Assembly (NCBI GenBank): GCA_015501585.1
Contig: JADNRY010000003.1
Location: forward strand, 868,001 to 932,000
Source of the DNA: Rhodocollybia butyracea
Taxonomy: Eukaryota > Basidiomycota > Agaricomycetes > Agaricales > Omphalotaceae
Length of the DNA: 64,000 nt
Reading direction: 5' to 3'
Under the pieces are notes generated by a model. It saw only the letters and a list, made by a program, of their open reading frames with translations. It was not told the origin of the DNA and made no database searches. Below, piece after piece: positions 1 to 10,956 of this stretch (position 1 is its first letter; each line of letters begins with the position of its first letter). A program made the position numbers and the translations under genes.

Positions 1-3000
1 GTGACCATTAACATCTGCCTCTAATCTCGCAAGAATAATGGAGTTAGTCTCAGTTTCAAATCGAGATTGTTCTACTATTTTTTGAGGATAGCCAAATCGA
101 CAAACACTTTCATTTCTACAACCTTTGTAGCAAACAGGACGACAACGATGACGTTGATGGCGTTCACCAATGCGTTTATGATCATATTCCACTTGTGCTT
201 CCCATTCCATCTGTGAAGCTTCGACAAAAAATTCGTTATATCCAAGTTCAGAACTCAAGGGTGGATCAGGTGGCATCTCTACACGAGGCTCATAATAAGG
301 ATCAACTTCACTCTCTAAATTTGGTAAATGGTGATGAATCATTGCTTCAAACACTGAAAAAAACTGTTTGCAATATTCATCAGATTGCCGCATCTTTGCA
401 TGGACTTCCGATGGATTAAGTGCACAACCTCCCTGGACAGTTGATTTACCATTTTTAAAATCCCATCCAAACAAATCTTGGAACAGGCAATGATACATGT
501 ATTCAAAAAAATCAGCAGCAGCTACTGGGTCTTTTGCAACATTAGCAGCGCGCTCAGATCGGCGAATAGGAATGTTAGGAAAACAAGAAGACAGGTCAAT
601 ACCACTGCAACCAAATATTACTTGGAAAATAGGACTGTGTACTGCAGAAGGATTGAAAGTGAAGAACAATGTTGGCAAACCAAATATTGAAAAATAACTT
701 TGAATTTCATGCCGCGCATTCGTTTTCGAAGCCTGTGAACCAGGAATCTTTGCAGAAACAACATTGACTTGTTTGAGAAGCATTAAAGCTTGTTTCTCCT
801 CTGATGTAAACAATGCTGAGTTGTATTCATCACGCATATGCTGAGCTAAAGTGGACAAAACTGAGGAAGAGACAGAAAGAAGAGCAGGAGCTATGGTAGA
901 AAACTTTGACGATTTTACGGAAAATGAGGTATAAAGGTGAGCCTTGCGGCGCTGAATGACATTGAGTACCACGAACATGTAAAAGAAATGGTACCAAAAT
1001 AAACGACCAGCTTGATCTAATAAGTGTTCAGCTTGACTTTCAAATGATACAGTTGGATTGCGGCAAGGATCTTCGAAACCTCCGATACCAAAAGGAAATA
1101 AGGTAGGAAACATTCCTGGAAATAATTCACAATTGTTGTATTCAGGTATGGGATCTTTATTGTATGTGAGATATTGAACATCTGATGGATTAGCCGCAAC
1201 AGATAGGTTGCGCATGAAGCGTGCAGGAACAGTGTTCGATTCTGAATCATACACACCAGATTTTTCAAGCAGACAGTCAGTAGGTAATGCGTCATCCATA
1301 AGTTCACCTGGATGATCATCAAAACTTGACGTTTCTTCTGCGAATACAGACTCAGGATGTGATTCATGATCGTATATTATTCTTTCTTCCAGTCCAGGAA
1401 GTACATCTTCATCCGGATACAAGTTCAAATTATCTGAGTTAATCGGGGGTAGTCCAGAGTAAACCTTGGAATGGGATTGGAGAAAAACAAGGAATGCAGC
1501 AATTTTTGGTTTGCGCACTGTATAGTGCCGTAGATTGGCCAACTCACTCCTTTTTAATTTTCTAGGGCCAATAAAAACAATGTTAATCAAATCATTGAGA
1601 TCCGAAGGTGTACGCGGCAGAACATGTGCATGTGAAAAAATATTCATTGGATGTGCACAAGTATTGCCATGCAATTTCAGCGGATTTTCTTCCGAGCATG
1701 ACCCATATAAACGTGCAACATGAGCTGTAGTACGATAAAGACTGCAAGCCATTTCTTCTACCCAGGTAATGTCTTGCAGGAATTCTGGTAGCTCTCCACG
1801 ATACAGCCCATTGTTAAGTGCAAGCCGAGGCATTTTTTCTTGAACTAAAGATGAGTGACAACTAACACAAAGGTAAATTTCCATAATTTTTTCAATTTCA
1901 TTGTTCATATGCAGGCCGTTTGGCTCCAACATGAGACCATCCAAATTGGAGTCAACATACAAGAATCTAGATGGCAGAGCATTATTCAATATATAGTTAT
2001 CAGCAACTCAAAGAACATCCAAACTCGGCCGGATATCTTCATTGTAATATTGACCTGTGCGCAATCGATCTTCTGATCCACAACAAGCACATATATCCAA
2101 AGGCTTATACTGAATTGACTCACGGTAACGTTGAGTACAAGCCACGATAGTTGATTTTGACACATGCTGAGGCCAATTTTTTCGATAGATGTTCGATTCC
2201 AACCTGTTCGTCAATCAAACGATCAATTTGAGCCCGTCGTCGAGATTCACTGTGAATGAAGTTTTTCCGTTCTGTGTAGTTCATTAGTACACAGTCAGCA
2301 TACTCATAACTGAGCGCAAATATTTTTTGAAGTAGTGTACTCGGATAATTTGTTGCTAATATATGCAAAATAACATCTTCGACGGTATTCACTGCCTCAG
2401 TACCATGTTCACTGCATTTACTGAGGTACATAGTCAGTAAATTATACACAGATATCGAATGAAGTGATGTAAAATCACGCTGAAAAGTTTTCGCGAGACA
2501 TACATCGTGAAACTTGGAACGAATATATATAGCACTGTATATTGAGGTTGTAGTATACAGTGGTTCACCATCATTCAATCGCATTCGTAAGTTTACAGCT
2601 TGGCTGAACTGCAGTTGCTCACCTTCATCACTGCAACCAATTAATTGCTGAATATCTTTAAGTATATCAGGCTGCGAAAGAATATGAGTAGTTACTGGAA
2701 GTGACATAGGTACTGCGTTCATCAACGCTGATGATAACTGATTTCCAAACTCACTTTGATAACTAAAAACTACATTCTTAAACAAATCTGAGTTCTGTGG
2801 CAGAACAGTAAATGGAACGAGTATATTTGTACATCGCGTTTCCACAGCATGAATAGCTGCTTTACGCGTAAGCAACGGTGTAGTAGCAATAATTCGCACA
2901 AATGGTGCATACAATAAATCAGATACTGACAATTTCTGCATTTGTTCCTGCCGCAAATTTGATGATGCAGGTTGTGCCCAAATGGGAATTGTACATTGTA

Positions 3001-3034
3001 ACGATTGAAACAGTGAAGTAAGATTATTATTCAT
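1..3034 (-). pseudogene. Helitron Rep/helicase transposase, 5' part, disrupted
   Basis: Read on the minus strand, this is the N-terminal part of a fungal Helitron transposase, which nicks and transfers DNA by a rolling-circle mechanism. An N-terminal segment of about 300 residues (3034 to about 2160) has no family I recognise. It is followed by a DUF6570-like block (about 2180-1700) with paired CxxC motifs (CACCG, LCVSC) and PRLALNNGLYRGELP. Next comes the Helitron N-terminal helicase-like domain (about 1130-900, FPGMFPTLFPFGIGGF) and then a Cys/His cluster ending in CRFGYPQKI near 100. The Rep catalytic region and helicase lie beyond base 1. Two lesions are visible: a one-base loss in an A run near 2180, which shifts frame, and an in-frame TGA at 2006-2008. 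The frame is otherwise open to the window edge, so the copy looks fairly young. The domain order is known for this family; inactivity is inferred. Confidence 0.82.
1..3034 (-). mobile_element. Helitron DNA transposon, partial at window edge
   Basis: The element is recognised only from its transposase. Helitrons have no terminal inverted repeats or target duplication; they begin with TC and end with a hairpin and CTRR. The 5' terminus should lie somewhere between 3034 and the tRNA-like sequence at 3257, but no boundary can be fixed by eye. The 3' terminus is outside the window. Confidence 0.7.
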
Positions 3035-3256
3035 TTTTTCAACAGGCTCTTAGACGTGGTCGTTGAGCGAGGAGAATTCGACGCTGAATCACCAAGCCCT
3101 TATAGTAACGTCTCGTCCAGCGTCATTACAGCGTCATCTGTGGAGCTTCATATAACGTGATGAGAAATTATTTCTTTATCTGATATTTCACATGCTTTTT
3201 TGGTTCGATCGCACATTACAAGACCCTCCCTTCCCTTCGGTCAGAGTCGGGGATGT

Positions 3257-3331
3257 TGACACTAGCTGGGATTTAACCAGCGACCACACAGTACTCTAGA
3301 CTGGTGCTCTAACCAACTGAGCTATAGTGCC
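3257..3331 (-). tRNA. tRNA-like sequence, probably a decayed tRNA or tRNA-derived repeat
   Basis: A 75-base cloverleaf can be drawn: acceptor GGCACTA paired with TAGTGTC (one G-T pair), D arm GCTC/GAGC with an AGTTGGTTA loop, and T arm GCTGG/CCAGC. The anticodon stem CCAGT/ACTGT has one mismatch. The loop CTAGAGT would give anticodon AGA (Ser), but there is no long serine-type variable arm. The T loop TTAAATC departs from the conserved TTCRANTC, which damages the polymerase III B box. The body resembles other class I tRNAs, perhaps Thr. A decayed gene or the head of a tRNA-derived SINE fits better than a working tRNA. Confidence 0.55.
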
Positions 3332-3431
3332 GATGATTAGAGTATGGATGTTAAGCCATATATCACTATGAGGATTGTTAGTCACTCAACTGGCCCACAT
3401 TCATGTTGTACTGAAGCAGTTAGTCTTAGTA

Positions 3432-6400
3432 CTAGAATGGTGTAACCAGGGTCCAATTGCTAATGCCAACAAGATATGTATTCCAATCCTCCTCAGCCTT
3501 ATCTGCATCGAAATTATACCATGGCTCAGCAGGAACATCAATCGGATATTGGAGATATTGTGTCCAGCGTGCTATTTCTTCGAACGGAGGATCAGGAAAT
3601 GACTGTCATAAAAATGGGTTTCAATAACTATTGGTCTATATTCCTAACTCTTACCTCGAGCCACTTCAAAACATAGTAGATCTCCCGCTCAGTACACCTC
3701 GGGAATTGTGACAGTGGCTGCAAGCTCGAGATATCATGAAGAAGCTCTTTGCAAGGCAGAGATAATCTGACATAGATAGCCCAGTTGCAATATAATCTAA
3801 ATTTGTTCCAGCTATACCATAGGGTTGTCAGCAAAACTGGTGTATTATCTGCAACTTGCCATCACAAACCTGATCACATTCTTTAGCTTACCAGCATGGA
3901 TATCTTTCCCTATGCGAATACTACGACGTGCCATATCCCTGGATAATGACGGCCAGGGGAAACTATCCCCAGCAAATGATAGCTCTCGCGTATAATTACA
4001 GAGATCAGTAAACAATTCTTCATCTTCGCCAATGATTGAGCGAAGATAAGAAATAGTTGATCTAAGGTCGCTCCAGGAAAACATCTAGCAGTAATCGGAT
4101 GGTGCTGATTTCTGAATCTCTTTGACTTGGCTGCACCAGTAAGCGAAGAAAATGAAGAAGCTTAGGAGACTGTGATAAGGTATGGTGAGCAAATGATGAA
4201 GAGATCGGCTTGTTCAGAAGTTTAGTGTGGATTATCACGCCGCTTCGGAATGCGTCCGACGAGTGCATGATGAAGAGCATATACTCATAGTCTTCCCAAA
4301 GTTGTATCAAATCTCCAGGAGCTGGATGAATCATCTTGGCGGATGTCAGGATCATCGTGCATAGAAGGTAAAAAAACTGACTCTCATCCAAGTCAACATC
4401 ATCGTCACACCAATATTGCTGATGTACTCCGGATTGATACTTTGAATCAAAGACAACAGTTCCTTGGAAGGAGGCAGCGATTTAATAAGGAATGGTAATC
4501 GTTGCAGAGGGGGCATTTCGGTGGGATACTAAATAAAGCATGAGGTTCAACTCTTCAATGGAAAAAGAGATACCGTGTCGGAAGCACCATTGAAATATCA
4601 TCATATTCTTGCTCACAAGCAAAGAATCTCAGGGTAGAACGAGCCAGATCCATGCGATGGTGTAGACCACCAACATAGAAATTTTGGGAACGCTTCGGGT
4701 CATCCAGGAATTCATAAAAGGATGCATGGTGGCCGGAAATGACAACACTCTCAAGGTCTTCTGCCTCATCTACTTCTGACTCAGAGGGCACATAAATTAT
4801 TGAATGAAGGCTGCGCAGAGACAAATGTGTATCCCCGATTTCCATCCCAAGCAGTCGATCAAGGCTATTAGGATAGAAATCAAAGTTCGCGAGAGCACAA
4901 AGGATTGGAGTTAGCTTGTGGCGCTTGGTGATAGGGACAGTGGACAGGATATCAATGTAAAGCTGGTCAAGTGCATCAAATGCTGAATCAGGTCCAACTT
5001 GGTCCTTCATAACAATAGCCAGACGCTCTGTTGGGCGGTAGTTTTTTGTCATCAATGAATTTTATGATGGTGGATGCATAGATAAAATAGCCAGCCGATT
5101 TCGCCGCAAGTTTATCCAGGACTTTGGGCAAGGGCCATGGGAGGGGGATGATGGCCATGGTTTGACGGTGCTCGCGATGAATTCGCGCAAATTCATCGAG
5201 GAAATATGTTCGGACATCATCAAACGACTGTTCCACATTGAATATTCGGTAGACACCATGATAAACCGATGATTCAAACATCTCGCGAATATGGGCTTCC
5301 GGTCTGCTGGCAATAATGAATCGAAGAGGGAGGAAATGTTCTGTGAATGAGTTTTCTGATTGCACGCAATATTTCCAGATGAACATCTTGACCCTCGCAC
5401 TCATCCAGGCCATCAATAAGTATTGTTAGAGGGGTTTGATTGGGGTGCATGCGACAAGGCTCAGAAATCAGCTTTTGAAGCTGAATCTCGATAGACCTCG
5501 CAACGACAGATGGATCATCTTCCACCACTTGAGAAATTGGACCTTTCAGCCAAGGAACGCTGATCGCAAGCTGATACGCAATAGTTACAAATAAGGCTTT
5601 TTCGTTGCCACGCTTGGTATGGGCTCGTTTGAAAAAGAAACAACCCCAAGCTGGCCAGCACTCTGCAGTCGGTGAGAGAGTGTTCGCATAATCGCGGACT
5701 TTCCGGCCCCTGCCGGTCCAAACAACCACAGAATGTTGCTGCTGGGGTCTTTATCCAGCGACCACTCCTGCAGATCTTTGAGCATTTCTGTGCGCGTTTC
5801 GGGATGGCATCTTGGTTGGGGAAGCTGTCTGCTGAGTCGTGAAGGGCTTCTAATACTGCCACGCTATGCAGTTTATCGATTCCTGTGTTCAATGTTTAAT
5901 GCTAATGGGAAAAGTCTTATCTGAGCATTCAGCGTACCTTTTTCGCCTTGGCGAGCATGGCTCACAAATGTGCAATCATTGATATTGGTTGTAGATCGGT
6001 TGTAATTGGGAGGTAAGTATCGATCTGAGCGCTCTGAGTCCTCTGTATGCTGACTAGCGAAACCATCCGTTTCCCGGAACGTCTGAGTAGGTCTGAGATT
6101 GGCTGGGGGATATATTGGCATTGTAGTGTGGTCACGAACACCGGAATCGATTACAGGGGGAAGAGTCAAAGAGAGAAACTGGCCCGAACTATGGCATAGC
6201 GAATCCGTATTTCCAGAGAGTCGGGATTGCGGTAGATATTGCGTGCAGTCGGATGTCGTAACATTTGATGTGTCTGGGTGATCAAGGTACCTAAATTTGA
6301 CGAGCTTTCTGCACGTGTCTCAAGGAGATGAGAAGAGGCATATGAGGTCAATTGTCGCTGTGGCCGGGTGGAAAAATCCTGCGATCTCATGAGTACCCAT

Positions 6401-6598
6401 GGAACATTGATATAATAAACGAAAAGCGTACTATAATGGGTTGTACCGAGCACCTCCTGGGTCACTTCTTTGAGCTCCCGATGTCTGTATATTGGAGGAA
6501 CTGGCCGAACTAGCTTTCTCTATACTCACGTCACCAGTCACAGAGTAAAAGTTTCCTCCATAAAGTTGGAAGCCATGACTGTGTTCGAAGAAGGACAT
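3432..6598 (-). pseudogene. NACHT-domain NLR-like protein, copy A, frame broken
   Basis: This is a STAND-class NTPase of the fungal NLR-like type, a family linked to non-self recognition and programmed cell death in fungi. The start at 6598 gives MSFFEHSHGFQLYGGNFYSV, a glycine-rich N-terminal motif shared with copy B. The P-loop GPAGAGKSAIMRTL lies near 5715-5670, Walker B LTILIDGLDECEGQD near 5440-5395, and an SRPEAHIREMFE sensor segment near 5300. A helical C-terminal region follows to a TAG at 3432-3434; the last exon contains SFPDPPFEEIARWTQYLQ. Against copy B there are four one-base changes, all in homopolymers: losses near 5645 and 5818, gains near 5355 and 5047. No single reading frame survives, so I call it a pseudogene unless the sequence itself is wrong there. 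No effector domain is recognised. Confidence 0.8.
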
Positions 6599-6889
6599 AG
6601 ATTGAGAGGAAGGAAAGCAGGCGCTTCGACTGTCAGTGCTTTTAATATCTATTCAGAATCAGTCTCGGGTTGTTCCGTCATTCCGATTATAGCAAGTACA
6701 GCTATTCCTGTAATGGTTTAGAAGAATACGAATTTATGAACACCCCTCACGTTTAAATGATTTTGCTTCATCAGGTTGGAGATGATCGTTGACCTCAATT
6801 TTATTATTATAGTCTTTCACCATTGGACTCGCTAAAGCAAGCACGCATCGAAAGCTGATATCGCACCTTCTAGGAGTATTTATTTGATA

Positions 6890-7100
6890 GGGAGCCTTAA
6901 CTGCAACTACTGTATCTCGGCCAAATGTTTCTGTAGATACGGTTGTGAAACCCCGACCAACTTGAACTTAATCGGCATTCATCAACTGCGAAATTAAATC
7001 GGTACACACCAAGTTTCACCCGTTGTACTACGTATACTATTCCTTGACGGCGCACTCCAACTTCTGGCATCGCGTTATCGAAAATTTGCCAAGACAATAT
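6890..7100 (-). pseudogene. RIB7 3'-end relic
   Basis: About 200 bases match the last coding part of the intact RIB7 gene at 10957-11945. For example, the stretch coding for the ETFGRDTVVA region is nearly identical, but substitutions and small indels destroy the frame. The similarity also runs into the 3' flank toward NACHT copy A, where both copies share GGTTGGAGAT. The match fades near 7100, inside the gene, which places one breakpoint of the tandem duplication within RIB7. It cannot encode a working enzyme. Confidence 0.75.
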
Positions 7101-7189
7101 ATCCGCACTTTATGATTTCGAAGAAATACATTAAAAGACTTAATCAATTTCAAAATCCCAAGCAGGAACGTCAAAGCATGGTATCGTGT

Positions 7190-10100
7190 TCATGTAACTT
7201 GTGAGTAACTGTATAGGTACGAAAGATGACTTTTCCAAGTCTTTTCAGTTTTATCGGCATCGAAATCACGCTCTCGCCAGTCTGTGACCTGGATATCAGC
7301 CAGATATTGTGTCCAACGTGTTATTACTTCGGATGGAGGATCAGGAAATGACTGCGTCAGAAGCGAAATGGATTTCAATAATCTTTGACCTATGTATATC
7401 CTGGACTCTCACCTCGAGCCACTTCAAAACATAGTATATTTCCTCCGCGTTACACTCTGGGAGTTGGGATGGATGAAGGCTCCAAATATCATGAAGAAGT
7501 TCATTGCAAGATGGAGATAATCTGACATGGATAGCCCAGTTGCAAGAAAACCGAATCTCGTGCCAGCTATATTATAGGGTTGTGAGAAACAGTGTGTATC
7601 ATCTGCAATGCTATCACCAACCTGATCACATCCTTTAGCTTACCAGCGTGAATATCCTTTCCTATGTGGATACTTTGGCGAGCCAAATCTCGGGATAATG
7701 ATGGCCAGGGGAAACTCTCCCCAGTAAATGATAGCTCTCGCGTATAATTACAAAGATCAGTAAACAATTCTTCATCTTCGCCAATGATTGAGCGAAGATA
7801 AGAAATAGTTGATCTAAGGTCGCTCCAGGAAACGCCTAACAGCAGTCGGATCACGCTGATCGATGAAGTTCCACTACTTGGCAGCACTAACAAACGAAGA
7901 AAATGAAGAGCTTCGGGAGACTGTGATAACAAGTGGCGAGCAAATAATGAAGACATCTTGATGATGGGGGACCCGTTTAGGATCCCATTGAATGTCCTTT
8001 CAATGAAGGTCATATATTTAAAGTCTTCCCAAACTTGTATCAAACCGCCAGGTACTGGATGTATTTTCTTGGCATATGTCAGCATCATCATGCAAAGGAG
8101 GTAATGAAAAACTAACTTTCAGCCAAATTAGCATTGCCTCCAGCGAATCTTTCTCGAGCCGGTCAATGTAGTCTGGATTAACACTTTGAATCAAAGGCAG
8201 CATTTCCACAGAAGGAAGCAAGGAAGCAATAAGCGATGGCAACCGGTCTAGAGGGGACCTTGAAGTACATTAAATAGAGCATGAGGTTCAACACTTTAGT
8301 GGAAAAAGACATACCGTGGAAGCCACAGAAGATGATCATGTTCTTGATACCCACAAGCAAATAATCTCAGGGTAGAACGAGCCAGACCCATGCGATGGTG
8401 TAGACCACCAACATAGAAATTTTGAGAACGCTTTGGGTCACCCAGGAAATCATAAAAGGATGCATGGTGGGCGGAAATCGCAGCCCTCCCGCTCCCAATG
8501 TCTTCCTCCTCTTCTTCTGACTCAGGTGGTACATGGATTATCGAATGAAGGGTGCGCAGAGATAAACGCGTATCCCCGATTTCCATCCCAAGCAGTCGAT
8601 CAAGACTGCTGGGATAGAAATCAAAGTTCGCGAGAGCACAAAGAATTGGAATTAGCTTGTGGTGCTTGGTGATAGGGACAGTGGACAGGATATCAATGTA
8701 AAGCTGGTCAAGTGCATCAAATGCTGAATCTGGTCCAACTTGGTCCTTCGTAACAACAGTCAGACGTTCTTCTGGGCGGTAGTTTTTGTCATCGATGAAT
8801 TTTATGACAGTGGATGCGTAGATAAAATAGCCAGATGACTTTGCCACAAGTTTATCCAGGACTTTGGGCAAAGGCCATGGGAGGGGGATGATGGCCATGG
8901 TCTGACGGTGCTCGCGATGAATTCGAGCAAATTCATCGAGGAAATATGCTCGGACATCGTCAAACGACTGTTCTACATTAAATGGCTCGTAGATACCATG
9001 GTAGACCGATGATTCAAACATCTCGCGAATATGGGCTTCCGGTCTGCTGGAAACGATGAATCGAAGAGGGATGAAATGTTCTGTGAATGAGTTTCTGATT
9101 GCGCGCAATATCTCCAGATGCACATCTTGGCCCTCGCACTCATCCAAGCCATCAATAAGTATTGTTAGAGGGTTTTGGTTGGGTGCATGCGACAAGGCTC
9201 AGAAATCAGCTTTTGAAGCTGAATCTCGATGGACCTCGCAACAACAGATGGATCATCTTCCACCACTTGAGAAATTGGACCTTTCAGCCAAGGAACACTA
9301 ATGGCAAGCTGATACGCAATGGTCACAAAACAAGGCCTTTTCGTTACCACGCTTGGTATGGGCACGTTTAAAAAAGAAGCAACCCCCAAGCTGGCCAGCC
9401 CTCTGCAGTCGGTGAGAGAGTGTTCGCATAATCGCGGACTTTCCAGCCCCTGCCGGTCCAAACAACCACAGAACGGTGCTGCTGGAGTCTCTGTCTAGTG
9501 ACCACTTCTGCAAGTCTTTGAGCATTTTCGTACGCGTTTCGGGATGACATCTTGGTTGGGGGAAGCTATCTGCTGAGTCGTGAAGGGCTTCCAATGCTGC
9601 CACGCTATGTAGTCTATCGATTCCTGTCTTCAGTGTTCAACGCTAATGGAAATCTCATCTGAGCATTCAGCGCACCCTTTTCGCCTTGGCGAGTGTGGCT
9701 CACAAATGTGCAATCATTGAAAGTGGTTGTAGCCCGGTTGGAGCTGGGAGGTAAATATCGATCTGAGCGCTCTGAATGCTTCTCTGTGCGTTGACTGGGA
9801 AAATCATCGGTTTCTCGGAACGTCTGAAAAAGTTCAAGGTTGGCAGGGTATATGGGATAGCGTGAAGGGGGTGAGCATCGGAATCAATTATAAGGCTTGG
9901 GTATAGCGAAACCGTAGTTCCGGAGAGCTGGGGTTGCGGTAAACACTGGGAGAAGCGTGTACCATCGAACGTTGTAACCTTCAATGTGTCTGAAGTTATT
10001 AAGGTACCTGAATTCGACGAACCCCCCGCAGGCTTCTCAAGGAGACGAGAACAGGCATGCGAAGTCAATCGTCCCTGTGGCCGAGTGGAAACACCTAGGA

Positions 10101-10316
10101 TCTCATGAGGACTCACGCAACACTGATATAATAAACGAAAAGCGTACTATATGGGGTGTACCGAGGACCTCCTGGGCGACTTTTTTGAACTTCCGATCTT
10201 TGTACACTGGAGGAGCTGCACGAACTAGCTTTCTCGATAAAGTTCACGTCACCAGTCACGGCGTAAAAGTTTCCTCCAATAACCTCGAAGTCATAACTGT
10301 GTTCAAAGAAAGACAT
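7190..10316 (-). pseudogene. NACHT-domain NLR-like protein, copy B, frame broken
   Basis: This is the paralogue of copy A and is better preserved. It starts at 10316 (MSFFEHSYDFEVIGGNFYAV). The P-loop GPAGAGKSAIMRTL is near 9450 and Walker B LTILIDGLDECEGQD near 9175-9130. An uninterrupted 299-codon stretch (9195-8296) covers the end of the NACHT domain and the following winged-helix-like region. Helical exons follow (8242-8018, 8091-7567), and the last exon ends at a TGA at 7190-7192. Two one-base changes break the frame: an extra T in a T run near 9330, and a missing C in a C run near 9175. Copy A is correct at both places and copy B at all four of A's, so the lesions arose independently after the duplication, or are sequence errors. 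The natural role is inferred from the family only. Confidence 0.8.
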
Positions 10317-10956
10317 AGGCAGAGAGAAAAAGGAAGGGAGGCACACACTTCAGATCGGCAGTCACGTATGGGGTACCAATTGGAACAGACAGCGTTCATA
10401 AATATTCTAAATATAACATGGTACGGCCTCTGCTACGAATATTCAATCAGCCAGACTCACAGCATAGTATAGTCAATCCTGTCCATGTCATATATTGCTG
10501 CTGTGTCTGCGGAAGCTAGTATCTTGCTTTCAACAAGCCCTAAGAATATAGGTGGAGGATTACCCTTCGCCCTTGAAAATGCCGTGATCAGTACCATACT
10601 GATCTCCAATTCGTCTTCTGAGTTACAATCCGCTGTGGAGAAGGTTAATGACCAGGTGGTCCCTGCTTGATGAACAGCCAGGGCCCACATGGTGTCATAC
10701 ATGCGCACCATGGATACTGATAATCAGAGGCTGTTCCGAGCAAGCGTTTCACTACGCCGTCGCACCACCCCCAACAACCTGTGTATACCAAACAAGTACC
10801 GAATAAGAGGGTATTTCGGATTTGGGGGAACTTCTCTAGTACTCCATAAGCGCCTCAATTTCTACACGAACTTGTCTCATTGGGTTGGAGATCGCTAACT
10901 TCGTTTTTGCTTGAGGTAGTCGGGCTCACTGAAGCGAGTAGGTACAAGGCTTGCGT
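10317..10956. other. Spacer between NACHT copy B and RIB7, no supported gene
   Basis: This 640-base spacer holds the upstream region of NACHT copy B and the 3' flank of RIB7. An open frame at 10457-10711 (minus, 84 codons) has no recognisable domain, and I saw no equivalent in the sister spacer at 6600-6890, so I do not call it a gene. Confidence 0.5.

Noticed and set aside
2000..2214. An intron that would remove the Helitron frameshift and the TGA at 2006-2008
   Set aside because: It would delete the CACCG zinc-type motif that belongs to the DUF6570-like block, and the frame on both sides fits the family without splicing.
10457..10711. 84-codon minus-strand ORF in the spacer upstream of NACHT copy B
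   Set aside because: No domain and no equivalent seen in the sister spacer.
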